Notes: generated by a model not told the origin, from the sequence alone. DNA of 64,000 nt from Streptococcus cuniculi (GCF_001921845.1 NZ_MSJM01000005.1:142388-206387), one strand, 5' to 3'. Positions 8,875 to 18,382 are shown, counted from the stretch's first letter. Translations and numbers: made by a program.

Positions 8875-10035
8875 GTGAAAAACTTTCTTGAAAAGATGAG
8901 TGTCCTTGCGCTCTCGTCCATGCTGGTCTCCGCTTTTTCTGTCTCATCAGCCCTACCCTTGATGTTGGAACATTTTAAGAATTACCCAGCAGAGCAGGTA
9001 GAGGTGCTGATTTCGACCCCGTCCTTTTTTGTCCTGCTGATTTTGCTGGCGAATCGCCCGCTCAACCGATGGTTCAATGAGCATCAGATGATTGTCACAG
9101 GGCTTTTAATGATGAGTCTGGCTGGTATGTTGCCCCTTTTTGTGCAGGAGTATTGGTTGGTCTTTCTATCACGGATGTGCTTTGGGCTAGGAATCGGCAT
9201 GATCAATGCCAAGGCGATTTCCATGATTAGTGAGCGCTACGAGGGAGCAGAGCGGGTCCAAATGCTCGGTTTTCGAGGCTCGTCCGAAGTGGTTGGCTCT
9301 GCCTTTTTGACCATGTTGGTCGGCCAATTGATTACCATCAGCTGGCCTTACGCCTTTGCCATCTATGGTTTTGGCTTGGTGATTTTGCTCTTGTATCTCT
9401 TTTTTGTCCCAAAACAATCACGGGAGCTTCCCAAGGCGCTTACGTCCGAGGAGCGCTTGAGTCCTCCCTTACGCCTGCAGGCTGTGAAGTTGGCCCTCTT
9501 TGCAGGTTGGAATGTCTGCATTAGCTCCTGTATTAGTCTGCGAGTGCCCTTGATTGTAACAGAAGGCGGTTTGGGAACGCCATCGTCTGCTAGTTTGGTC
9601 CTCAGCCTCTATCAGCTGGTGGGCATTCTATCAGGACTTGCTTTTGCTCCTCTTTTGCGAAAATATGGCTCGCGCTTGCTCGCCCTCTCCTATCTCGCTC
9701 TAGCTCTGTCAACTCTAGGAATTGCCCTTTCATCACAGCTCGTTCTTCTTGCTCTTGCTGCGCTAGGAGCAGGTTTTGTCAATAGTGTCCTGATGACAGC
9801 AGTCTTTCATCAGTTAGCAGAAGAAATGCCTGCACCCCTTCTCAACCATGCAACAGCCATCGTTCTTGTGGGCTGTAATCTGGGTGGAGCCTTATCTCCC
9901 TACGTCTTAAAAGGAATGGGATTTTTAGGAGAACCTTACAGTGTTAGTTTCAGTCTGTTTGCAGTGAGCTGTGTCGGCTTTGCCTTGCTCGCCGTTATGA
10001 CAATCAATAGGAGGAAATCAGATGCGCTTGGATAA
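8875..10035 (+). CDS. MFS transporter, CynX/NimT-like topology
   Basis: This integral membrane protein of 386 residues has about twelve hydrophobic segments in two halves around a charged central loop (PKQSRELPKALTSEERLSPP, near 180-200). The loop after helix 2 (NRPLNRWFNEHQ) corresponds to the MFS signature position. The start is a GTG preceded by GAGGAAAG. Its 3' end overlaps rsuA by 14 bp, so the two are translationally coupled. The substrate cannot be inferred; drug or small-molecule efflux is only a default for this family. Confidence 0.85.
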   Translation: MKNFLEKMSVLALSSMLVSAFSVSSALPLMLEHFKNYPAEQVEVLISTPSFFVLLILLANRPLNRWFNEHQMIVTGLLMMSLAGMLPLFVQEYWLVFLSRMCFGLGIGMINAKAISMISERYEGAERVQMLGFRGSSEVVGSAFLTMLVGQLITISWPYAFAIYGFGLVILLLYLFFVPKQSRELPKALTSEERLSPPLRLQAVKLALFAGWNVCISSCISLRVPLIVTEGGLGTPSSASLVLSLYQLVGILSGLAFAPLLRKYGSRLLALSYLALALSTLGIALSSQLVLLALAALGAGFVNSVLMTAVFHQLAEEMPAPLLNHATAIVLVGCNLGGALSPYVLKGMGFLGEPYSVSFSLFAVSCVGFALLAVMTINRRKSDALG

Positions 10036-10750
10036 ATTTTTGGTGGCCTGCGGAGTCGGTTCACGTACAGAGGTCAAAAAAATCCTCAAGGCAGGTCAGG
10101 TGAGTGTCAATCAAGTGGTGGAAAAATCTGCCAAGCGCCACATCAATGAAGAGCAAGATGAGGTTGCCTACCAAGGTCAGGTCTTGACCTATGAGAAATT
10201 TGTCTACTATCTGTTAAACAAGCCTAAAGGTGTGATTTCAGCGACCGAAGATTCCAAGCACCGGACGGTCTTGGATTTGCTAGATGAAACAGCTAGACAA
10301 AAAGAAGTTTTTCCTGTTGGGCGCCTCGACATTGACACGCATGGGCTGCTGCTCTTGACCAATAATGGAGCGTTGGCTCATGAGATGTTGTCGCCTAAAA
10401 AGCATGTGGAAAAGCTCTATCAGGCTGAGGTTGCAGGGATTATGACGCAAGAAGATGTCAGTTGCTTTGCTCAAGGAATCGAGCTGAAAGACTTCACCTG
10501 CCAGCCTGCTGACTTGGACATTCTAGCAACAGATGAAAAAGAGCAGACCTCGCGCGTGCAGATTCGCATTGCGGAAGGAAAATTTCACCAAGTCAAACGG
10601 ATGGTTGCGGCCTGCGGTAAGCAAGTGACAGACCTACAGCGCCTTAGCATGGGACCCTTGGTCTTGGACACAGCACTCGCCCTAGGAGCCTACCGCAGAC
10701 TGAATGCTCGTGAATTAGAGTTGTTAGCCATATTCGGGGTGGAACTCTAA
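10022..10750 (+). CDS. rsuA: 16S rRNA pseudouridine synthase, RsuA family
   Basis: This RNA-modifying enzyme is expected to isomerise a uridine in 16S rRNA (U516 in E. coli). It has an N-terminal S4 RNA-binding domain (MRLDKFLVACGVGSRTEVKKIL) and the RluB/RsuA catalytic core with GRLDIDTHGLLLLTNNG, whose GRLDxxTxG motif holds the nucleophilic Asp. Its 242 residues are normal for the family. It overlaps the end of the MFS gene, an arrangement seen in other streptococci. Confidence 0.93.
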   Translation: MRLDKFLVACGVGSRTEVKKILKAGQVSVNQVVEKSAKRHINEEQDEVAYQGQVLTYEKFVYYLLNKPKGVISATEDSKHRTVLDLLDETARQKEVFPVGRLDIDTHGLLLLTNNGALAHEMLSPKKHVEKLYQAEVAGIMTQEDVSCFAQGIELKDFTCQPADLDILATDEKEQTSRVQIRIAEGKFHQVKRMVAACGKQVTDLQRLSMGPLVLDTALALGAYRRLNARELELLAIFGVEL

Positions 10751-10782
10751 CCTCAACCAAATGCGTTCTTTCATAAAACAAC

Positions 10783-10912
10783 TAGCCAAATCAAACATTT
10801 TGTGGTAGACTAGTACAAGCATAGGTTTTTAAACTCATCCCGTGAGGTGAGAAAGACAAATACGGATTAACGAAGGCCTATGACTATGATTGTTATATGG
10901 GCCTTTTTGTGT
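10783..10912 (+). promoter_or_regulatory. Promoter and PyrR-type attenuator of the uracil permease gene
   Basis: A candidate promoter (TAGCCA at 10783, 17 bp, TGG-TAGACT at 10806) precedes a leader containing CTCATCCCGTGAGG (10834-10847), like the conserved PyrR-binding loop. Next comes a terminator stem, AAGGCCTAT (10873) pairing with ATGGGCCTT (10897) before a T-run. An upstream CATAGG (10820-10825) can pair with CCTATG inside the terminator's left arm, giving the alternative antiterminator. This fits UMP-dependent PyrR attenuation; the pairing is read by eye and was not folded. Confidence 0.78.
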
Positions 10913-10928
10913 GCCCAGAAGGAGGATT

Positions 10929-12203
10929 ATGAAAGAATCTGTTCGTTTACTGCTCGATGTGGATGAAAAACCATCATTTGGGCAAGGTATTTTGCTAAGT
11001 TTCCAGCACGTCTTTGCCATGTTTGGTGCAACGATTTTGGTACCCTTGATTTTGGGAATGCCCGTATCGGTTGCCCTCTTTGCCTCGGGTGTGGGAACCT
11101 TGATTTATCAAGTAGCAACCCAATGCAGGGTGCCGGTTTATCTCGGATCATCATTTGCCTACATTTCTGCCATGGCGCTTGCGATTCAGGAAATGAATGG
11201 TGATGTGTCGGCTGCCCAGACAGGTATCCTGTTTGTCGGTTTGATTTATGTCTTGATTGCAAGTGTGGTCAAGGTGATTGGGACCAAGTGGATTGATACC
11301 TTGTTGCCACCGATTGTCATCGGGCCAATGATTATCGTCATCGGTCTTGGTTTGGCAAATTCAGCGGTGACCAACGCAGGTTTTGTAGCAGACGGTGACT
11401 GGCGCAATGTCGTTGCAGCAATTGCAACCTTCTTGATTGCAGCCTTCGTCAATACCAAGGGGAAAGGCTTCGTGAAGATTGTGCCATTTCTGATTGCCAT
11501 TATCGGTGGTTATGTGGTGGCCTTGCTCCTAGGCTTGGTTGATTTTGCACCTGTTGTTGACGCTCCTTGGCTTGAATTGCCACGCTTTTACTTGCCATTT
11601 AAGACGGGTGTCTTTGAGCAATACAAACTCTACTTTGGACCAGAAATGCTTGCCATTTTACCGATTGCGGTCGTGACCGTAGCAGAGCATATCGGAGACC
11701 ATACCGTTTTAAGCCAAATCTGTGGCCGCCCATTCTTGAAAGATCCAGGCTTGAACCGAACCTTGATTGGGGATGGGGTAGCGACTGCGGTGTCTGCCTT
11801 CATCGGTGGTCCTGCCAATACGACTTACGGTGAAAATACAGGGGTTATCGGCATGACCCGTATCGCATCGGTGTCTGTGATTCGCAATGCAGCTCTGATT
11901 GCTATTGCCTTTAGCTTCCTTGGTAAATTCACAGCCCTCATCTCTACCATTCCAAGCGCGGTATTGGGAGGCATGTCCATCTTGCTTTACGGTGTCATTG
12001 CCAGCAACGGTTTGAAAGTCTTGATTGAAAGCCGTGTGGATTTTGGGCAGGTGCGTAACCTCATCATCGCAAGCTCCATGTTGGTCTTAGGACTTGGTGG
12101 TGCGGTCTTGAGCATCGGGGCTATCACTCTTTCAGGAACAGCGCTAAGCGCGATTGTGGGCATCATTCTCAACCTAATCTTGCCGAGAGAAGCGCAGAAA
12201 TAG
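10929..12203 (+). CDS. pyrP: Uracil permease (NCS2 family)
   Basis: This is a membrane uracil/H+ symporter of 424 residues with about 12-14 hydrophobic segments. Family signatures are clear: the AFGATILVPLILG-like stretch near 40, ATQCRVPVYLGSSFAYI near 75, VAEHIGDHTVLSQICGR near 260 with the conserved AEHIGD, and GGPANTTYGENTGVIGMTR near 295. The ATG at 10929 is chosen because GGAGG lies just upstream; the longer frame from 10890 runs through the attenuator. The PyrR-like leader indicates repression when pyrimidine nucleotides are plentiful. Confidence 0.94.
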   Translation: MKESVRLLLDVDEKPSFGQGILLSFQHVFAMFGATILVPLILGMPVSVALFASGVGTLIYQVATQCRVPVYLGSSFAYISAMALAIQEMNGDVSAAQTGILFVGLIYVLIASVVKVIGTKWIDTLLPPIVIGPMIIVIGLGLANSAVTNAGFVADGDWRNVVAAIATFLIAAFVNTKGKGFVKIVPFLIAIIGGYVVALLLGLVDFAPVVDAPWLELPRFYLPFKTGVFEQYKLYFGPEMLAILPIAVVTVAEHIGDHTVLSQICGRPFLKDPGLNRTLIGDGVATAVSAFIGGPANTTYGENTGVIGMTRIASVSVIRNAALIAIAFSFLGKFTALISTIPSAVLGGMSILLYGVIASNGLKVLIESRVDFGQVRNLIIASSMLVLGLGGAVLSIGAITLSGTALSAIVGIILNLILPREAQK

Positions 12204-12214
12204 CCTCATTTTAG

Positions 12215-12335
12215 TTGACAAAGTCAGCAAAGATTGATAGAATAATGAAGTCCAAAGGACAAGAATTAGCCTTTCTTGGTCACAGGTTGCCAACCTGTTA
12301 CTCGGATGTGGCTCAAATACAAAGGAGAAATACTC
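12215..12335 (+). promoter_or_regulatory. rpsO promoter and leader
   Basis: TTGACA (12215-12220), a 17-bp spacer and TAGAAT (12238-12243) make a near-consensus promoter. The roughly 90-nt leader contains a compact hairpin, ACAGGTT/AACCTGT (12283-12300). An AAAGGAG site precedes the start codon. The leader is a candidate for S15 autoregulation by analogy with other bacteria. Confidence 0.7.
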
Positions 12336-12605
12336 ATGGCAATCTCAAAAGAGAAAAAAAATGAAATCATGGCGCAATACGCTCGTCATGAAGGTGATAC
12401 TGGTTCAGTTGAAGTACAAGTAGCAGTGCTTACTTGGGAAATCAACCACTTGAACGAGCACATCAAACAACACAAAAAAGACCACGCAACTTACCGTGGA
12501 TTGATGAAGAAAATCGGTCGCCGTCGTAACTTGTTGGCTTACTTGCGTAAGACAGACGTTAACCGTTACCGCGAATTGATTCATTCATTAGGACTTCGTC
12601 GTTAA
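12336..12605 (+). CDS. rpsO: 30S ribosomal protein S15
   Basis: S15 is the primary rRNA-binding protein of the 30S platform. It is 89 residues, as usual, starting [12 protein letters not shown] and containing the conserved [22 protein letters not shown] and [10 protein letters not shown] segments. The frame is open further upstream, but the ATG at 12336 follows AAAGGAG and gives the canonical N-terminus. A strong terminator separates it from pnp, so the two have separate promoters while keeping the ancestral rpsO-pnp order. Confidence 0.98.
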   Translation: MAISKEKKNEIMAQYARHEGDTGSVEVQVAVLTWEINHLNEHIKQHKKDHATYRGLMKKIGRRRNLLAYLRKTDVNRYRELIHSLGLRR

Positions 12606-12618
12606 TTTGGTGAAATCC

Positions 12619-12645
12619 AATCCCTCCCGACTGGGAGGGATTTTT
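12619..12645 (+). terminator. rpsO terminator
   Basis: AATCCCTCCC pairs with GGGAGGGATT over a 4-5-nt loop, followed by TTTTTCTTTT. This is a strong rho-independent terminator. Confidence 0.92.
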
Positions 12646-12670
12646 CTTTTTAAATTTATTTTTCCTTCTT

Positions 12671-12770
12671 TTGTTTTTCGGCTAAAATATGATAAAATAA
12701 ACAAGATACGTGGTTTTGTGCAAAGTTGAGTCTGGGGACTGTCCTAGGTTGAGCTTTGTAGAAAACACGT
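12671..12770 (+). promoter_or_regulatory. pnp promoter and long leader stem-loop
   Basis: TTGTTT (12671), a 16-bp spacer and TAAAAT (12693) form a plausible promoter. The transcript would begin with a long imperfect stem: ACGTGGTTTTGTGCAAAG (12708-12725) faces CTTTGTAGAAAACACGT (12754-12770), with further partial pairing towards the loop. A long 5' stem is what RNase III and PNPase use for autoregulation of E. coli pnp. Whether this one works that way is inference. Confidence 0.55.
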
Positions 12771-12853
12771 CATCCTCTTGGAAGTCAAAAGAATCGGGCT
12801 GGTAGGTCTACTTTTGATGTTCTGGAGAATATTATCACATTTAGGAGATACAA

Positions 12854-15064
12854 ATGGTCAAACAAACATTTGAAATGACTTTTGCAGGTCGTCCGCTCGT
12901 TGTTGAGGTCGGTCAGGTCGCAAAACAAGCAAACGGTAGCGTCGTTGTCCGCTACGGAGAAAGCACAGTCCTGACAGCGGCTGTCATGTCGAAAAAAATG
13001 GCAACAGGGGATTTCTTCCCGCTTCAAGTCAACTATGAAGAAAAGATGTATGCTGCTGGGAAATTCCCGGGTGGTTTTAACAAGCGTGAGGGTCGTCCGT
13101 CAACAGATGCAACCTTGACGGCTCGTCTGATTGACCGTCCGATTCGCCCAATGTTTGCCGAAGGCTTCCGCAACGAAGTGCAGGTGATTAACACCGTCTT
13201 GTCTTATGATGAAAATGCGAGCGCGCCGATGGCAGCCATGTTTGGTAGCTCACTTGCTCTATCCATTTCAGACATTCCGTTTAACGGCCCAATCGCTGGT
13301 GTCCAAGTCGGTTATGTGGACGGTGAGTTTATCATCAATCCAAGCCAAGAACAGGCAGAACATTCCTTGCTTGAATTAACCGTGGCTGGAACCAAAGATG
13401 CCATCAACATGGTAGAGTCTGGTGCCAAAGAATTATCAGAAGACATCATGCTGGAAGCCCTCTTGAAAGGGCACGAAGCAGTAAAAGAATTGATTGCTTT
13501 CCAAGAAGAAATCGTAGCTCAAGTCGGCAAGGAAAAAGCGGAAGTCGAATTGCTCCATGTGGACCAAGCCTTGCAGGCAGAAATCATTGCAGCCTACAAC
13601 AGCGATTTGCAAAAAGCGGTTCAGGTAGAAGAAAAATTAGCTCGTGAAGCCGCAACCAATGCTGTTAAAGAGCAGGTAACGGCTGCCTACGAAGAAAAAT
13701 ACGCAGACCATGAAGAGTTTGACCGCATTATGCGCGATGTGGCGGAAATTCTTGAGCAAATGGAGCACGCAGAAGTGCGCCGCTTGATTACAGAAGATAA
13801 GATTCGTCCTGACGGCCGCCGGGTAGATGAAATCCGTCCGCTCGAAGCAGGTGTGGACTTCTTGCCACGCGTGCATGGGTCAGGTCTCTTTACCCGCGGT
13901 CAAACCCAAGCCTTGTCTGTCTTGACCTTGGCACCAATGGGTGAAACACAAATCGTGGACGGCTTAGACCCCGAGTACAAAAAACGCTTCTTGCATCACT
14001 ACAACTTCCCTCAATATTCAGTCGGAGAAACAGGACGCTACGGTGCTCCAGGTCGTCGTGAGATTGGTCACGGAGCCCTCGGTGAACGTGCTCTTGCCCA
14101 AGTCTTGCCAAGTCTAGAAGAGTTTCCGTATGCCATTCGTCTGGTAGCAGAAGTGCTCGAGTCCAACGGTTCATCTTCTCAAGCCTCTATCTGTGCGGGA
14201 ACGCTTGCCCTGATGGCTGGTGGTGTGCCAATCAAGGCGCCTGTAGCAGGAATTGCCATGGGCTTGATTTCAGATGGAACCAACTACACAGTCTTGACCG
14301 ATATTCAAGGTCTTGAGGATCATTTCGGCGATATGGACTTTAAGGTGGCTGGTACCCGTGATGGAATTACCGCCCTGCAAATGGATATTAAGATTGAGGG
14401 AATCACGGCTGAAATCCTGCAAGAAGCCCTTGCCCAAGCCAAGAAAGCTCGCTTTGAAATCTTGGATGTCATTGAAGAAGCCATTCCAGCTGTTCGTCCA
14501 GATCTGGCACCGACTGCACCGAAGATTGATACCATCAAGATTGATGTGGATAAGATCAAGATTGTCATCGGTAAGGGTGGCGAGACCATTGATAAGATTA
14601 TCGCAGAAACAGGTGTGAAGATTGACATTGATGAAGAGGGAAATGTAGCCATCTACTCAAGCGATCGCGATGCCATCAACCGTGCCAAAGAAATCATCGC
14701 AGGTTTGGTACGTGAAGCCAAGGTTGATGAAGTTTACCGTGCTAAGGTTGTGCGGATTGAGAAATTTGGTGCCTTTGTCAATTTGTTTGATAAGACCGAT
14801 GCCCTTGTCCATGTCTCTGAAATGGCTTGGACTCGTGTCAACCGAGTAGAAGATTTGGTTCAAATTGGTGATGAAGTGGATGTCAAAGTCATCAAGATTG
14901 ATGAAAAAGGCCGCGTGGATGCGTCGATGAAAGTATTGCTTCCTCGTCCTGAAAAAGTAGAGCAAGCTGAACCGAGAGAAAAATCAGACCGCCCACGCCG
15001 TCCAAGAGAAAAGAAAGAAAACAGCAACTTTGGGGAATTTAAGTTCCACAAGGTTGAAAAGTAG
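12854..15064 (+). CDS. pnp: Polyribonucleotide nucleotidyltransferase (PNPase)
   Basis: This is the phosphorolytic 3'-5' exoribonuclease of RNA decay. Its 736 residues hold the full architecture: two RNase PH-like domains (about 1-220 and 310-540) around an alpha-helical linker, a KH domain with [13 protein letters not shown] (GxxG loop) near 575, and an S1 domain ([21 protein letters not shown]) near 635-700, then a basic, charged tail. The second PH domain has the conserved acidic site [19 protein letters not shown]. The start follows AGGAG with a normal spacing. Confidence 0.98.
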   Translation: MVKQTFEMTFAGRPLVVEVGQVAKQANGSVVVRYGESTVLTAAVMSKKMATGDFFPLQVNYEEKMYAAGKFPGGFNKREGRPSTDATLTARLIDRPIRPMFAEGFRNEVQVINTVLSYDENASAPMAAMFGSSLALSISDIPFNGPIAGVQVGYVDGEFIINPSQEQAEHSLLELTVAGTKDAINMVESGAKELSEDIMLEALLKGHEAVKELIAFQEEIVAQVGKEKAEVELLHVDQALQAEIIAAYNSDLQKAVQVEEKLAREAATNAVKEQVTAAYEEKYADHEEFDRIMRDVAEILEQMEHAEVRRLITEDKIRPDGRRVDEIRPLEAGVDFLPRVHGSGLFTRGQTQALSVLTLAPMGETQIVDGLDPEYKKRFLHHYNFPQYSVGETGRYGAPGRREIGHGALGERALAQVLPSLEEFPYAIRLVAEVLESNGSSSQASICAGTLALMAGGVPIKAPVAGIAMGLISDGTNYTVLTDIQGLEDHFGDMDFKVAGTRDGITALQMDIKIEGITAEILQEALAQAKKARFEILDVIEEAIPAVRPDLAPTAPKIDTIKIDVDKIKIVIGKGGETIDKIIAETGVKIDIDEEGNVAIYSSDRDAINRAKEIIAGLVREAKVDEVYRAKVVRIEKFGAFVNLFDKTDALVHVSEMAWTRVNRVEDLVQIGDEVDVKVIKIDEKGRVDASMKVLLPRPEKVEQAEPREKSDRPRRPREKKENSNFGEFKFHKVEK

Positions 15065-15073
15065 AAAGTAGAG

Positions 15074-15101
15074 TAAGACAAGTTCTTTAGAACTTGTCTT
15101 A
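15074..15101 (+). terminator. Inverted repeat between pnp and cysE
   Basis: TAAGACAAGTTCT and its exact complement form a 13-bp stem around a 2-nt centre. The T-run after it is short, so it may be a partial terminator or an RNA-stabilising/processing hairpin between pnp and cysE. It ends about 20 nt before the cysE start. Confidence 0.55.
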
Positions 15102-15121
15102 TCCACAATAAAGGAGAAAAA

Positions 15122-15706
15122 ATGGGTTGGTGGAAAGACACCATTGAAATTGTAAAAGAAAAAGATCCAGCGGCACGTTCCACGCTGGAGGTCATTTTAA
15201 CTTATCCAGGGGTCAAGGCCTTGGCTGCGCACCGCTTATCTCATTTTTTATGGCGCCATGGCTTTAAATTGCTGGCGCGTATGCACAGTCAATTTTGGCG
15301 CTTTTGGACCCAAATTGAGATTCATCCAGGGGCACAGATTGCAAGTGGGGTTTTTATTGACCACGGGGCAGGCTTGGTCATTGGAGAGACGGCTGAAATT
15401 GAGTCAGGCGTCATGCTCTATCATGGGGTCACTCTGGGAGGGACAGGAAAGGATTGTGGCAAACGCCATCCGACAGTTCGCAAAGGGGCCCTCATTTCTG
15501 CTCATTCGCAAATTATTGGCCCGATTGAAATTGGAGAAAATGCCAAGGTCGGAGCAGCAGCGGTGGTCCTTTCAGATGTTCCAGCAGATGTAACGGTCGT
15601 TGGCATGCCTGCAAAAATTGTCCGCATTCATGGGAAAAAAGACGAACAAGCGATTCGTCCCTTGCAAGAAGCAAGAGAAGCCAGCTATTATTCTGCCAAG
15701 TTGTAA
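15122..15706 (+). CDS. cysE: Serine O-acetyltransferase
   Basis: CysE makes O-acetylserine from serine and acetyl-CoA, the first step of cysteine synthesis. At 194 residues it is the short form lacking the long N-terminal helical domain of enterobacterial CysE. The left-handed beta-helix hexapeptide repeats begin near residue 65 (IHPGAQIASGVFIDHG). The active-site region YHGVTLGGTGKDCGKRHPT is intact. It lies 57 bp after pnp and 15 bp before the next gene, in the conserved pnp-cysE-cysS neighbourhood of streptococci. Confidence 0.95.
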   Translation: MGWWKDTIEIVKEKDPAARSTLEVILTYPGVKALAAHRLSHFLWRHGFKLLARMHSQFWRFWTQIEIHPGAQIASGVFIDHGAGLVIGETAEIESGVMLYHGVTLGGTGKDCGKRHPTVRKGALISAHSQIIGPIEIGENAKVGAAAVVLSDVPADVTVVGMPAKIVRIHGKKDEQAIRPLQEAREASYYSAKL

Positions 15707-15721
15707 GCAAAGGAGGGTGCC

Positions 15722-16492
15722 ATGCTCTTAGAAGAATTTGAATCTGTTCGCGCTGTCATTGAGCCAAAGATGGTGAAAACAGAAAACCAAGAGGAGATTT
15801 GTCCGACCATCATTCTGACCTTTGCGGGAGAAGTGCTTGAGCAAATCAAGCAGATGGAAGGGGTTCATGAGGGCGGTGCCTTAAAGAGCCTCAACGGTCG
15901 CCATCCTTGGTATATCTACGAAAAAGATGGCTACAAGGTAGCGGTTGCCCTTCTTATCATCGGAGCTCCTATGGCGGTTGGTCAGCTGGAAGAATATAAA
16001 GCGAGAGGGTTTGAAAATTTCATCATCTTTGGAACCTGCGGTGTTTTAGATAAGAGCATTGCGGCGGACAAGTTGATTTTACCTAGCGCAGCTCTACGTG
16101 ATGAGGGAACCAGCTACCACTACGCTCCACCGAGCGATGAAATCAGCTATGAGCCAGCTCTGCTATTCACCATGGAAAAAATCCTCGATAAGCACCAGAT
16201 TGAGCATATTCGAACCAAGACATGGACGACAGATGCTTTTTACCGTGAGACGGCAGCTAAGATTAAGCGGCGGATGGCAAGTGGTGCTGAGGTTGTCGAG
16301 ATGGAGGCGGCGAGCATCATGGCTTGGAGTCGTTTTCGAGATGCCAAGGTCTATCAATTTTTCTATACGGCAGACTATGTGGATTATCAGAATGAGGAGT
16401 GGGATAGAAGGAGCTCTGAGCGTGTGCTTCATCCTCTGACTTTTTTTGAGATTGCCTTTACGATTGCAAAGGAGTTGCGAGATGAAAGATAA
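15722..16492 (+). CDS. Nucleoside phosphorylase family protein
   Basis: This 256-residue protein is a member of the PNP/UDP phosphorylase superfamily, which cleaves nucleosides with phosphate. FGTCGVLDKSIAADKLILP matches the phosphate/ribose-binding region, and EVVEMEAASIMAW is the conserved ExxxME element that contacts the ribose. It begins after AAGGAGG and is in the cysE-cysS cluster. The sequence looks closer to uridine phosphorylase/nucleosidase members than to trimeric PNP, but I cannot settle whether purine or pyrimidine nucleosides are the substrate. Confidence 0.82.
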   Translation: MLLEEFESVRAVIEPKMVKTENQEEICPTIILTFAGEVLEQIKQMEGVHEGGALKSLNGRHPWYIYEKDGYKVAVALLIIGAPMAVGQLEEYKARGFENFIIFGTCGVLDKSIAADKLILPSAALRDEGTSYHYAPPSDEISYEPALLFTMEKILDKHQIEHIRTKTWTTDAFYRETAAKIKRRMASGAEVVEMEAASIMAWSRFRDAKVYQFFYTADYVDYQNEEWDRRSSERVLHPLTFFEIAFTIAKELRDER

Positions 16493-16550
16493 GGATTTTT
16501 TGCGCTCGTTTGGCTGTTTTCGGATGTATAGGGCTTACAAGAGAGGCTAA
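16482..16550 (+). CDS. Possible 22-residue basic small protein
   Basis: An ATG at 16482 has a good AAAGGAG site with a 7-nt spacing and opens a 22-codon frame (MKDKDFLRSFGCF..., ending KRG), rich in Arg/Lys. It overlaps the end of the nucleoside phosphorylase gene by 11 bp. The ribosome-binding site also encodes Lys-Glu of the upstream protein, so it could be coincidence. No homologue is known to me. The remaining stretch to cysS shows no other feature. Confidence 0.25.
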   Translation: MKDKDFLRSFGCFRMYRAYKRG

Positions 16551-16665
16551 TGTTCTTGCTTTAGCTTCTCACACAGAAAGGGTTCGCAGGGTGCGGACAG
16601 ATGATTTCCATTAGAAAGGAAGGGGCGTGATAGCGGTGTTGCCGATAGCACGTCCTACTGTTACT

Positions 16666-18009
16666 ATGATTACGATTTACGATACCATGACACGAAGTCT
16701 CCGCGAGTTTGTGCCTTTGGAGGCTGGCAAGGTCAAGATGTATGTCTGTGGACCGACCGTTTATAATTATATCCATGTCGGAAATGCCCGTTCAACCGTG
16801 GCCTTTGATACCATTCGGCGCTATTTTGAGTACCGCGGTTTTGAGGTAACCTACATTTCTAATTTTACTGATGTGGATGACAAGATTATCAACCGTGCCA
16901 AGGAAGAGGGCGTTACTCCGCAAGAAATCGCTGAAAAATACATTGCGGCTTTTAGCGCAGATGTGGAAAAACTAGGGGTCAAACCAGCCAGCAAGCATCC
17001 TCGGGTCATGCACTTCATGGATGAAATTGTGGCCTTTATCGAGGAATTGATAGCAAAAGGCTATGCCTATGAGTCAGCAGGCGATGTTTATTTCCGAGTG
17101 GAGAAGTCTGAAAACTATGCGGCCTTGGCCAACAAGACCTTGGAAGACTTGGTTCTTGGAGCCAGCGGTCGGACAGATGAGGAGACGGCTCGCAAGGAAA
17201 ATCCTGTCGATTTTGCCCTGTGGAAAGCAGCCAAAGCAGGGGAAATTTTCTGGGACAGTCCTTGGGGTGCGGGTCGTCCGGGCTGGCACATTGAGTGTTC
17301 GGTCATGGTGACAGAAATCTTAGGTGATACCATTGACATTCATGGAGGCGGTGCGGACCTTGAATTTCCTCACCATACCAATGAAATTGCCCAGTCTGAA
17401 GCAAAAACGGGGAAAACTTTTGCCAACTACTGGATGCACAATGGTTTTGTCAATATTGACAATGTTAAGATGTCCAAGTCCCTCGGCAACTTTATCACCG
17501 TGCACGATGCCCTTGAGACGGTTGACGGTCAGGTCTTGCGTTTCTTCTTTGCGACCCAGCATTACAGAAAGCCGATTAACTTTACTGAAAAAGGAGTGGC
17601 AGACGCAGCCGTCAATCTCAAGTATTTGAAAAATACCTACGAGCAACCCTTTACTGACAATGTGGACATGGAGCGCCTAGCGGAGTTTGAAAGCAAATTC
17701 TGCCAAGCGATGGACGAGGATTTCAACACGGCAAATGGGATTACCGTAGTCTTTGAATTTGCCAAGTGGATGAATTCGGGACATTACAATGCGGCCATCA
17801 AAGCGGCGTTTGAAAAAATGCTAGCAGTCTTTGGGATTGTCTTTGAAGAAGAGGTGCTAGATAGCGAGATTGAAGCCTTAATAGCAGAACGCCAAGCAGC
17901 GCGGGCAGCAAAAGACTTTGCACGGGCTGATAGCATTCGGGATCAATTGGCAGCGCAGGGTATCAAGCTCCTTGATACCAAGGACGGAGTGAGGTGGACA
18001 CGTGATTGA
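16666..18009 (+). CDS. cysS: Cysteinyl-tRNA synthetase
   Basis: This class I aminoacyl-tRNA synthetase charges tRNA-Cys. Visible are the Cys-ligand and HIGH region (VCGPTVYNYIHVGNARS), the zinc-binding WHIECS motif, HGGGADLEFPHHTNE and the KMSKS loop (VKMSKSLGNF), then the DALR and anticodon-binding domains. The ATG at 16666 gives the standard 447-residue protein starting MITIYDTM. It has no Shine-Dalgarno, whereas a GTG at 16627 in the same frame follows AAGGAAGG closely and would add 13 residues. The true start is therefore uncertain. The stop overlaps mrnC by 8 bp. Confidence 0.96.
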   Translation: MITIYDTMTRSLREFVPLEAGKVKMYVCGPTVYNYIHVGNARSTVAFDTIRRYFEYRGFEVTYISNFTDVDDKIINRAKEEGVTPQEIAEKYIAAFSADVEKLGVKPASKHPRVMHFMDEIVAFIEELIAKGYAYESAGDVYFRVEKSENYAALANKTLEDLVLGASGRTDEETARKENPVDFALWKAAKAGEIFWDSPWGAGRPGWHIECSVMVTEILGDTIDIHGGGADLEFPHHTNEIAQSEAKTGKTFANYWMHNGFVNIDNVKMSKSLGNFITVHDALETVDGQVLRFFFATQHYRKPINFTEKGVADAAVNLKYLKNTYEQPFTDNVDMERLAEFESKFCQAMDEDFNTANGITVVFEFAKWMNSGHYNAAIKAAFEKMLAVFGIVFEEEVLDSEIEALIAERQAARAAKDFARADSIRDQLAAQGIKLLDTKDGVRWTRD

Positions 18010-18382
18010 TGTGACACTCATCAACGGCATTGCCCTTGCTTTTGAGGGCGATGCGGTCTATTCCATGTATATTCGCAGGCACTTGATTTTTAAGGGCTTG
18101 ACCAAGCCCAATCAATTGCACCGTGAGGCCAATCGCTATGTTTCTGCCAAGGCTCAGGCCGCCCTCATCTCCAAGATGTTGGAAGAGGATTTTCTAAGCG
18201 AAAAAGAAGTTGACATCTACAAACGTGGGCGCAATACCAACAGCCATACCAAGGCAAAAAATGCGGATGTTGTGACCTATCGCATGTCTACAGGCTTTGA
18301 AGCGGTGCTTGGTTATCTTCACATGACAGAGCAAATCGAACGGCTCGAGGACGTCATTAACTGGTGTATTGAAAATGGATAG
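18002..18382 (+). CDS. mrnC: Mini-ribonuclease III
   Basis: This 126-residue protein has an RNase III-like catalytic domain without a dsRNA-binding domain; it matures 23S rRNA in Firmicutes. The acidic catalytic residues lie in FEGDAVYSMYIRRHL and in the STGFEAVLGYLH segment. It starts with GTG inside the end of cysS (8-bp overlap), the conserved cysS-mrnC coupling. A regulator gene follows with a small overlap or gap depending on its start. Confidence 0.94.
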   Translation: MIDVTLINGIALAFEGDAVYSMYIRRHLIFKGLTKPNQLHREANRYVSAKAQAALISKMLEEDFLSEKEVDIYKRGRNTNSHTKAKNADVVTYRMSTGFEAVLGYLHMTEQIERLEDVINWCIENG

